NCBI RefSeq assembly: GCF_964199755.1 | Contig: NC_133906.1 | Span: forward strand, 11,284,001 to 11,348,000 | Direction: 5' to 3' | Source: Larus michahellis | Lineage: Eukaryota > Chordata > Aves > Charadriiformes > Laridae | DNA length: 64,000 nucleotides | Part shown: positions 25,454-37,167 of the stretch, piece after piece | Numbering within the stretch: position 1 is the first letter of the stretch | How the letters are laid out: every line of letters starts with the position of its first letter | The notes under the pieces: generated by a model | The model's database searches: none | Told to the model about the DNA's origin: nothing | The model's input: the letters and a program-made list of their open reading frames with translations, nothing else | Translations under genes and position numbers: made by a program

Positions 25454-25475
25454 ACTTTTAACTCAATGTTTCTTC

Positions 25476-28400
25476 TTAACCTTTTTATTTTAAGCTTCCT
25501 GTAGAAACATGTTCCTTTGTGGCCGAAGCTCATGGGGCTCGGGGAGGTGATTTTGATGAAGTGTACAGCACACGTCTGGCTAGGTGATGTGTAAAGTGCT
25601 TTAGGCTAAGTTCTGCAGCCCTGTTCCAGCCAAAATGTGGAGCATGGCTTTGTAGGGGGTGTGTGAGGGAGGGTGTAACCACCTGAGAGATGGCGCATAC
25701 CCTGAACGCTGCGTTAAATTGGTGCAAAATCACTGTGTGACGCTGCCGAAGTGGAAGGGGCGACGTCTAGGGGACTGTGAATCAGGCTGTGAGAAGAACC
25801 CTTTTTACTGCTGGTGTCCAGATGTTGTCTTTAGGGAATGCTGAATGCTAACTACTTAATTTTGTGAATTTGGTGCTTATTGAGTGTTCGTTAGAAATCG
25901 TGGGTAGCTTTGGAACCGCCTTTCAGCAGTTTCAGTGTTGCCGTTTCTGTTTTTTTGCACAGCCTTAAGTGTATCAACCTGGGCAAAGAACTGTAGCTTG
26001 ATCACTTGTTTCTACTTGGTCCTCTCTGCGGCTAATTCATAGGGACAAAGATGAAAACGAATACACAGCTGCGAAATCAAGCTAACTGGACAGGTGACAT
26101 GTTAGATGAGAAGAATGCCACTGAGGCATGTGTGTAAGTCAGAAACCACTGTGCAGCTGGGACAAAAAGATAACCAGGCTAGGGTCAGAGTAGAGCCAAG
26201 CAAGGCATGGACAGACAAGGATTCTTTTTTAATTGTCTCGTGGTTGGGATCTGATACTAGCAGAAGGAAAAAGTCTGGCATTTTAAAGAGCTTGCTAGTG
26301 TCATTCTTTAATTTAAAATACCTAAACTTGAAATGTCCGAAAAAGTCTTGTGAAGTGTTACAACTTTATGTACCTGCCCTTCAAGGATTATTCAACAGGA
26401 ACCGTGCATAAAGGATTCAAGTTTTGCATCCTCAGTAGCTAAGAATTCCACAAACTTTGTTGGTTTTCTTACTTTGATACAAGCAGCTAAGCTTCAATGA
26501 AGTATAATCCTGATTGGTCTGGAAGTAGCTCTGGTAAGTGGAACCGTGAGTTGGAATACGCGCCTGTACCTTGTGAGAAGAAACTGCTGCCCAAAATAGG
26601 GTACTGCCGCAGGAATCGCACTGTGCCCACTGCCCTGGCCAGCACTTTGCTGCTGGCATCTGAGCCACTCATCTCCTGTGCCATCGTCTAAGGAACGGTG
26701 GCGTAAATGTTAAATAGATGTTTGAGTATCACTCTTCCCTGTGGGTGCTTCAGGAAATGCAGATCTTGCAGAATTGAGCTATAATGGGATTCGTTCTGCA
26801 AGATGCTAATCACTTCGATTCCCAGTGGCTTCAGATGATGCACACTTAGAAGTTAATGTTTTTACAAACTAGTTTTAAACAAGAATGAGAAGTTTCGCCA
26901 GTAACTCCGTAAGTATACTTCCAAACCCTTAAAATGGTGAATATTATATATTAAAAGTAAACAGAAAGTGCTGTTACCCTTTGGATCAAAAATACAGAGG
27001 CCAGAGATGGGTTGTCTGCCCAGTGAATAGTGAATTTTGCAGTGCTGCAGTTTGTGCCAGCCGAATGGCACCAGACCGTATTGACCATTTTTTAGCATGT
27101 GACTTGGCTGGTAACGGAAGCATTATCTCTCTGTTCTCTGCGTTGGTATCGTTAGGAAATAGTCATAGTTCAGCCTCTCCCAATGCGATAACAAGTTCTT
27201 GACATTGTTTTCAAGTGCAAATGGTCTTTTAGAAAGCATGTGCTTATCAGTGGTTTATCTGATAATGTTTTTTAACAAGTATGATAGACTTGAAATTTGG
27301 TCCTGGAATCTGGGGAGGTTTAAGCCTTTGATGCCATGGTGGTGGAGTTAGTGACGCCCTTCAGAAACAAGGATTGTTTCTGACTGATTTAAACTCAAAA
27401 TGCTATGAACTTAGAGGTGTTTATCAGGATACAACATCTGAGTTACAGCTGGGGATGTGTATATTCATTCTGAAATTTTCCTATTCTGAAGATTGCAAAA
27501 TACTTTGTTGAATGAATGAAATGAAATTTTCTTACATAGGCAGAGTCTAAAAACTTCAACTCGATAAGGTGAAATGCCAGAAGTCTGGAGCGTTCAAAAC
27601 TAAAAATAATCACTCTTGGTACTGATGGCCTTGGCTGATTCTGAATTGCTGAGAAGTAACTTTCTAGGAAAGATGATATAACAAATCCCTTTTGGGTTTC
27701 AGTTTGTCCTGAAACTATAAATAAAGGCTACAGGCAGACTCCAGAAGATGGAGGTGTGCCTGCTGGGTGGAATTTCAGAATTTCCACAGTACATGAATCT
27801 CAACTATTTTCTTTCAGCGCAAACTGCTCATCAACCGCAGTCAGCCACCAGCTTTCTCTTGGGTGCTACTTCCACTAAATGAACTGCTACATTCCACGTC
27901 AGTGAAGAAACTACGTTTGGGTGGAGATGGATATCCCTCATCTAGTACAGATTTAAAGGCTGAGGTATATTTTAAAGAGAGTCTCTTAGCTGTCAGGTCG
28001 TTGTTGGGCAGTTTCTACTGTCTGTCCCGATTCTCCAGCTGCTGTTTATTCAGCGCTGTGAAAGCCCGCTCAGCCGCGGTCCAAAATGCACATTGCTTGC
28101 CTACAGGAAATCTAAGACAAATAATAGCCTCAGAAAGGATAGATGAGGAAAAAACACTGACATCTCTTCCTCTGTGTAAAATAAGCTGATTCAGTCTGTC
28201 AGTGTGAAAAACAGCCTCTGGGATAAGAATACACTTGCAGCTGTCTTTGCAGTCATAGAAATTGAAGGGGGCGGGGGGGTTGAATGAGTGCTCTAAATAC
28301 ATTACTGAACTCCCCATTTAAGATGGGGAGAAAGTCTTTCTGAAACTTGATGCTCTGATTAATGCTATCAGATATCACCTGTTTTCATGACACATGAACT

Positions 28401-31400
28401 GTAATTTGCTGACTTCTTATAGGGCTTGTCAGAGAGACAATTTGATACTAAATATTAATTTATTTGAACATATCTATCACTAAGAGAAGCTCCCCCAGTC
28501 ACCTCGTTCATGGAGCTTGGCAGACCATAGTGCAGTACTATCCTGGTAAGGTTCCTTCACAAAATTTGCTAGTCAAAAGTTCTCAGTCCTCCTTGTATAT
28601 ATAAAATATGGAAATACATAAGGTCTGTGTTTGATTGTGTTTTTCTTTCTGAAATTTAATTTTGGTGAGTTGTAAAAGCTGAGATTAAATCCTCTGAACA
28701 CAATGCAGGTAAAGGGTAACAGCAAGAACACATTTTTGGTTTTGCATTAATCTTAAAGTTCGAAATGGACTTAGTTTTATCGCTGTCAGCTATGTGGCCT
28801 TTTTTTATCCCAAAACTGTATGGTTGGGTGAATTGCTTTACTTTTCATGTGAGTGAAGAACATTGATTTTACCTAAATGGCAGAGCGTCAGTGCAGCTGC
28901 AGCTGACACACGCTGTGTGCCTTAGTAACTCTTAACACAGTTTTGTAATCTGTGGAAGGGTAGCAATTCACACGTAGAGCAATACCTTTAAAAAAACCAA
29001 AGTCTCCGCCAACCTTTTCCATCCCAACGTCTGAGAAAATGTTTGCTCAATCTAAATCACCATCTTGCACTGCTGCTGACTCATGAACCGGGATCAGTTT
29101 GCTTAGTGGTTGTTTATGCCTTGCTCTGCATGTGAAAGCATTAAGTTGTCAATTTAGCAAAGTGTCGTTTTTCAAGACAGTGCTTGTCGCTTTAAGCACA
29201 TGCCCAGTACTGGTTTGTGTATGGAGTACATTCATGCCAAGTGTTTCTGAATTTTCTTTCAGTGAGTTAAATGTGATTTTTTTTAAGGTTTTTGAGGAAC
29301 GTTCTCATTGTAAGCAGCAGGCAGTAGCCCCCAGCTTTGCTTCAGCGGGCCAGCTGTTCACAGGCAGATGTTGCTCTGTACACACTGGCAGAATCAACTC
29401 AGCTCTTCAGTTAGTGGCAAGAAAATTTGCTCAAGGGTTGCTTTTACAGGGGGATGGATGTCTTTGGAGGAATGTGATGGCAGAACAAAGCAGTGACTGC
29501 TTCAGTTTTCTCTGCAGAGCCAGCAATCCTTGGAGACAGAAGCCCTGCTCTGTTCCTTTCCTGGCAGCATCCTTATGTCTCTGGGGGTAGGGAGGGAGTG
29601 AATGTTCAGGATCTTACTGCTGAGGAATGAGTACGTTCAGTGGTATTTATACTGTAGTTAAATAGGACTGTCTCGTATATGCAGACAGATGTATTGGTGA
29701 TAACGTTAGCCTGCAGCACACTTTGGCCTGAGATCATGTTAGACTTCAGAAGAGAGGCTAAGAAAATGTGAGCTTTCTGCGCTTGGACAAATAGTTTTGG
29801 AAGACCTACATTACTGCTGAATCTGAGGATGATTTAGTGATTTTTGGTTTTTATATCCCCTACTGAACCAGTATCCTTCCAGGATGTGAGAAAATAGCAT
29901 CCAGAGGTTTATCGCAGGTAGGACTGAACTGCCTCGTCTGTGTGTTTGCATAGGGTCTAACTGCACATTCCTCAGAATAACGGGGTAACATTTAATGTAG
30001 TCCTCGCAGCCTGAAATTTGAAAGAACCAAGGTAAAGTTTTACTGTCTCTCATTTGGAAACAAAGGATGTCCTCATTAAATACCAGTAACTTGCACATTT
30101 TTGTGGAAAAATGAAATCAGAGAAGCTGAAGTCCTTGCTTGCCTTTTGCTGTATCTACTTGACTATAAATCTTTCCCAGAAATAAGGCTGTTTAATTCTG
30201 GTGTTATTTTCAGCGATTATTTTGCCTTTTTGAGTTCCCCCATAGTTTTATTTCAGATTGGCAATCTCTATTTAAATACTGTAACATAAAGTTCTTCTAA
30301 GCCAAGGGTTTCAGTCTCATTGACTTGGATTTTGATTATAAAGCCTATGGATCTTCTCAGTGATTTGAAAATCTCTCAAGGGGAGGCTCAGGCTTTTATG
30401 TAACAAACTTAGTTTATAGTCCGCTAAATATTTTTATGCACAACATGGAGAAATGGGAAAATATACCTCTCCTTATGACTGGTGTGGATGAAGCGATTCC
30501 CACACGTATGTTTTGTAAAGCAATCTGAGATATGCAGGTTCATTAATATGAAATGCAGGTGTGTTAAAATGGCAGCTGGCCATTTTATCTCTCTGCTGTG
30601 CTGTGTTGTTGCTTGCATAATTAACTGTGAGATCCATTGTAAATTATGAAATTTTATAAGTAAGCAAAAACTGAAGGCATAATGCATTCCTTCGATTTAC
30701 CAAAAGTGGTGAGTTTTGTTTTTATAATGATTCCTAGTTGTACTAATAAATGGTCCCCAGTGTATTCTGTAAAGTAACCGCATTCTAATAAAATACCTCA
30801 CTCCAGCGACTCTTATTAAATATTCTGTGAAAACAAAGGAGACACAGTAATTGTTTGTGCTATTGCTGAGGGTATAATTAACAAGGTTTGACTGTAGCTG
30901 ATGTCAGAATTAGCATACTTTCCACGTAAAAATCCCTGTTAACAGTGTTAAGATTCGTATTTCAGATGAATTCACAATTTGCAGCTGATCAAGATAATGT
31001 AATACTTAATAAGCAACCTGCCTTTCCTGAATTACGTCGAATCACGTGAATACTTTAACTCCATTGCAAAGAACCCTCATAGAAAAACAAATCCCTAACA
31101 GCAGAAGGAGTTTCCTTTTTGCGGGGAATCAGTAGAGAATCGGGGAATCACTAAATGGGCGTGCAGCAATGTCCCATCGGCTCCTTCCTTCCTTTTCCTC
31201 CCTGGCATAAGCTGCAGGCTTGCTACCACCAAATCCTACCTTTTTTTACAACAGCAGTCAAGGTTAACAGAAGATGATGCGTACTTGGCCAAAGTAAAAC
31301 TGAAACAATAGAATTCAGGAAACAATGCAAGTTCTGAGCTGGAGAAGCTGACGTATGACAATAAAACAAACAGCGTGATGAGGTGCAGACTGAAAGCTAG

Positions 31401-33400
31401 AATCTGGTCTATTTTTAACTAGACAGTTGAAGATGTGGTGAAAAACTGAGATGTTTGTTCAAAGTGACAAATACAGAGATGGTGGCTAGCTGGTAGTCAG
31501 TTCACACATTGTGGAAAGGAGGATGAAGAACAGTGGCAGATAAAAGAGCTGAATTTTCCAGTTCTGCAGACCACTCATTTTTGTTGGTAACGATAGATCC
31601 TAAAAGGGACCTGAGCTGAATTTGCTTTTGAAATCAAGGTCCTGGCAACGTGCTGTTGGGAAAAGTGGACAAAATGTGCCAAACAAGGCATGTGTACTTG
31701 TATGAGTAGGGTGGAAGCATATTCTGTAAATACAGATGCTGATAAAACCACTGATTTGGCAGCCCTGATGCCCTGACGGGGCCATAGGAAGGAAGCAGCC
31801 TCCCAGGTGGCAGAGGGAACTCCTGGTCAGGAAGATACAGCATCAAGTGTTCAAGCGCAGCGTGAAGACAGTCATGGAATGAAAATGGCACTGGTTAGGT
31901 TTATGTGCACGTGTTCCATGTTTTTTTGTGGTGTGGACTGAGACTTGCGTATTTCAGCAAAAGGAGTGCTTTCTCTACAGGGCTTTGGGATTAATGGACA
32001 TGACAAAGTTTGCACTCCAGGATCAGTTTTTAATGAAGCTATTCGGTGTTCTCTCTCTGGGCTTAATACCCCCCCATTGAACTCGCTGGCTGCTACCTCA
32101 CTAGGCCAATTTGTTAGCTCAGGTCTTTGCAGAGGAGGAGGGAGTCTCTGGCGTTTGGGTTATTTTTTTGAGATCACAGTTGATCTCAAGGCTACTGACT
32201 CGGTGATTGTATCCTATCTGTGACCTTCTTTTCAGTCCCTATGCTTTGGAGCCTGTGGTAGACGCCCCTTTAGCATTGGGAAATGACTCTGGCAAACTGT
32301 CACGCTGTGCCTCTGGACGTCGTTTTCCTCTTTTTCAGCTGCGTACACAAAATGCCTTTTTCAGACAGTGTATAAAATAGCTGGAAATCCTGGGATACTT
32401 CGCAGAAGAGCGCTGTGGGTTTTTTCCGCGCCCTGCGCTCCCCGCCTCGGTGTCAGGTCGCTGCCGGAGCAGGGCCGGAGCCTGGTTCGGTAGGTAAGGC
32501 TGCCACCTCGTGGGGTCCGTCCGCACAGCACCCTGCCCTGCCCAGGGGACAAGGGGACAGCAGCCCTGGAGACCTTGAGGACTCTCAGCCTCCTCCGAAG
32601 GCTGGCTGGGGAAAGACTCCAGTTCGCTTCCTGGTCTTTTCAGCTCCCTTCACAAGGGCGACAAATTGTCAGCACCATTCATACTGCTGGTGCTGCTAAA
32701 ACAATAAGAGGAAAAAAAGTCTTTCTGTAGAATTTATTCTTTCTAAGTCGTAATGCTTTCCCTCCTCTGAACAGCCAAGTGTGCTGAAACTCTGGGAAGT
32801 AATAAGGAACAGTATTTCAGTGCCAAAGCAAAAATCAATGGGGCTTGTGCTCTTAAGTGGTTTGAGAAATCCCACTTGTCACTGGCCGTAACTCAAACCC
32901 GCTGCTGCACAGGGGCACGTCTCTGTGGAACATCTCCATGGGAAGGACTCCCGACTGCCATGGGCGTCCTCTCAGTGTCACACAGCGCACATGTGTGCCT
33001 GCTGCTGCTTGAGGGACAAAATGACAACAGGTATTTAATGTTTCATAAATGTTGTTCCCTGGGTGGCTGGAGCCACCCCCACGTGCACTAGCAGGTAAAC
33101 TCTTTGGATACACTGGTGTGAAAATTCATTATATCGATGCAGGAACTGCATCAACAAGATGTCACTTGTTCCTCATCTGTAAATTGCAGGAGAGACAGAC
33201 AATACATGAGTCCCCTATGTCAGTTTATGAATAACTTGCATGAAATATATCAATATGTGACTTCAGGCAGCATACTTTGTGCTAAATCCTTACTAATACT
33301 GGCCCAAAGCAGCCTTGTGGAGCAGGTTACTACCGTGTGTGCCTGAGAGACAGACAGTGGTGTGGTACAAGGCCTGCTCCTATTCTGCACTCAGCTCGTT
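25476..33400. other. intergenic CPEB4 - C5orf47
   Basis: I see no coding gene in these 8 kb. Open frames such as 29099-29590 (+, 163 codons) and 27863-28189 (+, 108 codons) lack recognisable domains or supporting splice structure. A GC-rich patch at about 32405-32500 ends in a strong donor-like GTAAGG and may be promoter-associated (see findings). No mobile element was recognised with confidence. Confidence 0.65.
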
Positions 33401-33439
33401 GTTCCTTCCTGCCCAGAAAACAGTTATTTCTCCCTTTTT

Positions 33440-33658
33440 CACCATCCACCCCACTGCAACAGGACGGTGGCGACCAGAGAGGACAAGGCAGGAGGGGTGC
33501 TCTGCAGGCCCCCGCCCCCAATGCCCACACAAGAGGAAGGGGCAGTGGGGGCCGGCACCCCACACAGCGTGGCAGCCGGGCCGCCCGCCCTCCCGAGCTC
33601 CCAACTCTCCTCAGGTCTCCCTCAGCGGGTCCTCACCGCCGTCCTGCCCCGCCACAAG
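33440..33658 (+). promoter_or_regulatory. C5orf47: C5orf47 GC-rich promoter and 5' leader
   Basis: GC content rises sharply from about 33460, with a GC-box-like CCCCGCCCCC near 33510, and stays high through exon 1. This makes a small CpG-rich promoter for the downstream ORF. The transcription start cannot be fixed from sequence alone. An upstream in-frame ATG at 33362 exists, but the conserved protein start is at 33659. Confidence 0.55.
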
Positions 33659-33938
33659 ATGGAGCCTGGCCGCAGCCGCGGCAAGCCACGCGTGCAACTC
33701 GTTTATGTCAACACCTTCGGCTCCCACCGCTGTGGCTCTGTCATGCGCTATGGCAGGGGGTGCCGGCAGGCTGAGGGGGGCGAGGCCAGGCCCCCGCTTT
33801 CCCGGCCGAGCCCCGCCGGGGGACTGAGGGCTGCCCCGGCACCAGGAGACAAGGCCAGCCCTGGGCCGTCTGCCGCCGGTGGCAGGGCGCAGGCGGTGGG
33901 GAGCTGTGGCGTGGTGAAGCCTGTCAGCCGCCGCCACG
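33659..33938 (+). CDS. C5orf47: C5orf47 exon 1
   Basis: The start ATG has a good context (A at -3, G at +4). The exon encodes M-E-P-G-R-S-R-G-K, then L-V-Y-V-N-T-F-G-S-H-R-C-G-S-V, closely matching the start of human C5orf47, followed by a Pro/Ala/Gly-rich, poorly conserved tail. The donor is G|GTACGTG at 33939, leaving phase 1 after 93 codons. GC content is far above the neighbouring exons, and the low-complexity tail suggests fast evolution. Confidence 0.85.
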
Positions 33939-35531
33939 GTACGTGTTGCTGAGCCCCAGGGACCCCTGTGTGGCAGGGCTGAGCCCCCACGATGTCCTCC
34001 TCTTCTGGTGGGAAACCACTTCCCCGCAGCGCATTGCTGCTACTGTCCCCCTAGAGTCTTCACTTGCAATCAGACTGGGCTCACTGAGGGGCAAACACAA
34101 TTTTTTTTTGTTAATATGCCCAGTACAGTTGGACTGGGTATTTAGGCAGGAGGTGGAACATGGTGTTAAACTTACATGAGGGAAAAATTTAATATTTTTG
34201 CCCCAAACTCTTACAGTGTTGACCTTCAGTGTCTCCATCTTGGAAGGTGAGGTGGCTGCCTGCAGTGCAGCCTTCCCCATCCCTTTCTGTGGGAGCAGTA
34301 AGGCCAAAAATAAGCTATATGTCCAACAGGGCTGCTCTGGGTCCCTTCTGCCTCTTCTCAGGAGATTCCTGCCTAACCAGGGAGCCACTGTGCTGCTGGC
34401 TCCCTCGTCGCTGTGACAGCCTGAAGATGTTTCTTAAATTGCTTTCTTTGTGTTTGGGACCAAAGAAAGTTGGGATGGGCATGGGTGTGGGTGCCTTTTT
34501 TTTATAAAAGCAAACAAAAAAGATTAGGCAGTTTTCCACTGGTTGTGATCTGTTATGAAACATAGTTCTGCTGCACAGGATGAAATGGAGTGAAAATGGA
34601 GAACATGACCTGGCTTCTGGAGAAGCAGCCGGGGTGTGAGCTGGAAATGATGGGTGACACACATGGGGTGGTCCTGAATTTTACTAACTTGTTGCTCTTG
34701 AGATGTTTTAATTTTCTTGAATTTTTTTCCCTCCTCCTTAAAAGCCATTTTTTTTAAAGATGACAAAGTGAAATGTTAACATTAGTCTGTAATTAAAAGC
34801 ACCAGCTCTGCTGGATTATTATCCAAGTGATGCCAGCCTGTGGCTCGGAGGCAGCCTGTGACTGCTGGTAATTGGAAGCCTTGCCCCTGTGATGTGGCTG
34901 CCTTGGGTAGCTGGTGGTGGGGCTGTGGTGGCCTGGAGGATGCTGGTTTGCTTGAATCCCTGCTGTGGCAGGGGATGAGCCCACGGCTGTGACCACGTTC
35001 AGCATCCCCACATGGGTCACCCTTTTGCTGAGCTCAGGCCATCTCCCACCTGTCCAGCAGCTCCCCAGAAAGCCGCTGTGTTCACCCTGCTGGGAACTTA
35101 CTTGAGTCCTTCCTCCTTGCGGTTATGTGTCTTGAGTCCACAAGATCAACCTGCCCTTCTTGCTTCTGTTTTTCAGTGCTAGCAGAGGTGATTTGTCCGG
35201 TTTCTTGCCTCAGTCTACTCACCATTTCCTCTTTGAGCTCAGGCAAAATTTCAGTAGCTGCCATAGCAAGGGGAAAAAGAGGGAATTAAAAGCTATTTTG
35301 TATTGCCTAGAAGCCTGTTGTCTTAATTTTTGGTTGCTGTGCAGTTTTGAAATCTGTTTTGTGGAGAGACTCCTGCTTTCCCCATGGTTATAATGGAGAA
35401 AATAAGCAAGGCGATAGCACGATGAAAGGGCTGATATCCTGTAACCTGCTGGGACCAGAAATAAGTACCCCCCTGGAAGATCTACAGCTTCCTTGGGAAT
35501 ATATTGTATGCTTTCTAAACTCTCTTCCTAG
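33939..35531 (+). other. C5orf47: C5orf47 intron 1
   Basis: This intron of about 1.6 kb is GC-rich at its 5' end and contains no recognisable repeat or exon. It ends in a CT-rich tract and AG at 35530-35531. Confidence 0.75.
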
Positions 35532-35614
35532 GTGACCTTCGAGAGCCTGACACCTTTGACTTTCCCTTCCCTTCAAGAAATGTTGATAAAGTAATTCAAC
35601 GAAAGAAGAAAAAG
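35532..35614 (+). CDS. C5orf47: C5orf47 exon 2
   Basis: The exon is 83 nt. It completes a Gly codon and reads D-L-R-E-P-D-T-F-D-F-P-F-P-S-R-N-V-D-K-V-I, then Q-R-K-K-K-K. The acidic/aromatic block followed by a lysine cluster matches the human Y-D-F-P-I-P ... K-K-K-K-K segment. The basic run could act as a nuclear localisation signal, which is an inference. It ends in phase 0 at donor GTATAA. Confidence 0.87.
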
Positions 35615-37064
35615 GTATAAAACGTGGGAGCTGAATTAGCTGCCTTTGCATTTGAGAAAAACACTTCCAGCTTGTTCTGTCTATGTCTATGTGAGAGTGT
35701 GAGGGAGATTAAAAGATTGAATTGGTAGTCTGTTACTGAAAACCTTACTTACAGAAAAGAAAATGGTATTATTTTCCCTCTCTGGAGGCTTTAAAATTCT
35801 GGCTCTCATTCAATAAAGCACTTAAGTGTGCGCTTACCTTGAAAAATGAGAGTATGCTGTCGACTTACAGCCTGTGCTGAAATGCTTTGCTGGATTGGGG
35901 CCAGGGTGCCGCACACCTTGCTGGGTGAAACCCAGCAAGGAAAATCTCTGCAGCTCCTCTTCCTCTTCTCTTTTAAGCAAAGAAATCCCACAGGTTACAA
36001 ATAAGTGAAGGCAAGAATCAGAGGTATTAACACCATACTAGTAGCAATAAGAAATTACTTTCTGTTTCACAAATGTATCTCTGTTCCTGTTCAGTAGTTC
36101 AACAAATGCTTGAAATTTTAAAAGGCACATTTATTAAAACAGTAACTCATTATGAGATTTTGTAATGTGTGAAGTACAAGTAATCAGCTAGACTGTAATA
36201 CAGTAATGTCACAGATATTTGATTTAAAACCAGCAAAATACTACTGACTTCAGAGGAACGGCTAATAACATACTATGATATCGCTCTTCTAGTACATTAA
36301 AGAGTCTTCAAAAAGAATGAGGAATATGTATTATGTTTTAGCAATAAATGTCCATGAGAAAGGAATTATCTTTAGATTTAAACTAGTTTCACGGATGGGG
36401 TCCAGCAAAAGTCATAACGTTAGCATGTTAACAGCCATTTATATTGGTGAGGCTGCCTCTCTGAATGCCTTTGTCAACAGTTCCAGTTTAATATTTTCAC
36501 TGCACAAGTTTGAAATGTGCCCACTATAGATGGAGCTTTATGCCTCTAAAATAAGCATCATCAATGTCTATAAAAGAGTTTAATATGGATTTGCTATGAA
36601 ATAGGCAAGGCCATTGCCATTCTGGAATCTCAGCATGGTGTCTGATTTATGCTGCTGTTGAGGGATTACATGGGAAAGCTTTTGCTCCTGGAAAAAATAA
36701 GCAATCTTTTTTTTTTCCCCCCATTTTGGATGACTTTGAAGAGAGTTTAATGACTCTACACACATTTTCGTAAGGTCTTCTTATCTAGAAGGGCACTTCA
36801 CAAGTCCTGGATAAACACAAGTTCTAGGCAAGAAAGGAGGAGGATATCTCATGTGGAAAATCATGGAGTAATTTTTGGATTTTGACTTTTAAATAGAGGT
36901 GATTCTTCCAGTATATCCCACATATATATCCCTCCTCCCCAGTCCTCAACAAAAAACCAGTTGGACTTCATAGTAATGCTGGAGAATTCAAAGTTCTGCC
37001 CTATAGATGTTTTAATGCAAACTTCTTATACACTTCACTGAGAAAGTTCAATTTTATCTTTCAG
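35615..37064 (+). other. C5orf47: C5orf47 intron 2
   Basis: This 1.45-kb intron contains an old palindromic amniote repeat at 35808-35908 and is otherwise unremarkable. The acceptor context is TATCTTTCAG. Confidence 0.75.
35808..35908. repeat. ancient palindromic amniote repeat
   Basis: The left end reads TCAATAAAGCACTTAAGTG and the right end reads TGAAATGCTTTGCTGGATTG. These are imperfect inverted complements around a diverged centre. The arms resemble a palindromic repeat that I recall as common in turtle, crocodile and bird genomes. No name is assigned with certainty. Confidence 0.55.
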
Positions 37065-37167
37065 TCCAAAGTCTGGCTTAAGGTTTGGAAAGTAATTTCA
37101 AAAATGCTTAAAGAAAATGAAAAGTTCAGAAGTCGACTCTTGACTTGCAGTCAGTTTAATGGAGAAG
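37065..37167 (+). CDS. C5orf47: C5orf47 exon 3
   Basis: The exon is 103 nt. It reads S-K-V-W-L-K-V-W-K-V-I-S-K-M-L, then K-E-N-E-K-F-R-S-R-L. This aligns with the human block around W-N-R-V-Y-K-V-I-S-R-M-L-E-E-N-E-K and is the most conserved part of the family. It is predicted to be an amphipathic helix. The donor is GTAAGC at 37168 and phase 1 is carried to exon 4. Confidence 0.9.

Larger units (their letters stand above)
1..25475 (+). other. CPEB4: CPEB4 gene, 3' part (microexon to poly(A) site)
   Basis: This is the gene span for cytoplasmic polyadenylation element-binding protein 4, which binds U-rich CPE motifs in mRNA 3'UTRs and controls poly(A) length and translation. Seven coding exons are visible: 10828-10851, 12799-12972, 15425-15514, 16145-16263, 17180-17294, 17493-17674 and 21032-21259. 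All borders are GT/AG and all phases match. The 932 coding nt give about 309 residues, the C-terminal part of a protein of about 729 aa in human. The peptide MEDGFLDDGRGD before RRM1 identifies the paralogue as CPEB4 rather than CPEB2 or CPEB3. The large N-terminal exon, the exon after it and the optional 17-aa exon were looked for by eye in 1-10827 and not found, so they should lie upstream. The right end is set by the last AATAAA of the 3'UTR. Confidence 0.95.
21260..25475 (+). other. CPEB4: CPEB4 3'UTR
   Basis: About 4.2 kb of AT-rich sequence follow the stop codon, comparable to the long 3'UTR of mammalian CPEB4. AATAAA signals occur at 21619-21624, 24027-24032, 24869-24874 and 25448-25453. 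The last is followed by T-rich sequence, so the distal end is placed near 25475. TTTTAT (CPE-type) copies occur at 21638, 24964 and 24971, and a Pumilio-type TGTACATA lies at 23739-23746. These fit control of the message by CPEB and Pumilio proteins. A 131-codon open frame at 22771-23166 lies wholly inside the UTR and is not called. The exact 3' end is inferred. Confidence 0.8.

Noticed and set aside
29099..29590. 163-codon open frame between CPEB4 and C5orf47
   Set aside because: It has Cys/Ser/Phe-rich low-information sequence, no domain, no promoter-like context and no clear splice partners.
33362..33658. Upstream in-frame extension of C5orf47 exon 1 to the ATG at 33362
   Set aside because: The family's conserved N-terminus begins near 33659, and the added residues have no counterpart in human C5orf47. 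The upstream part is probably leader or promoter.
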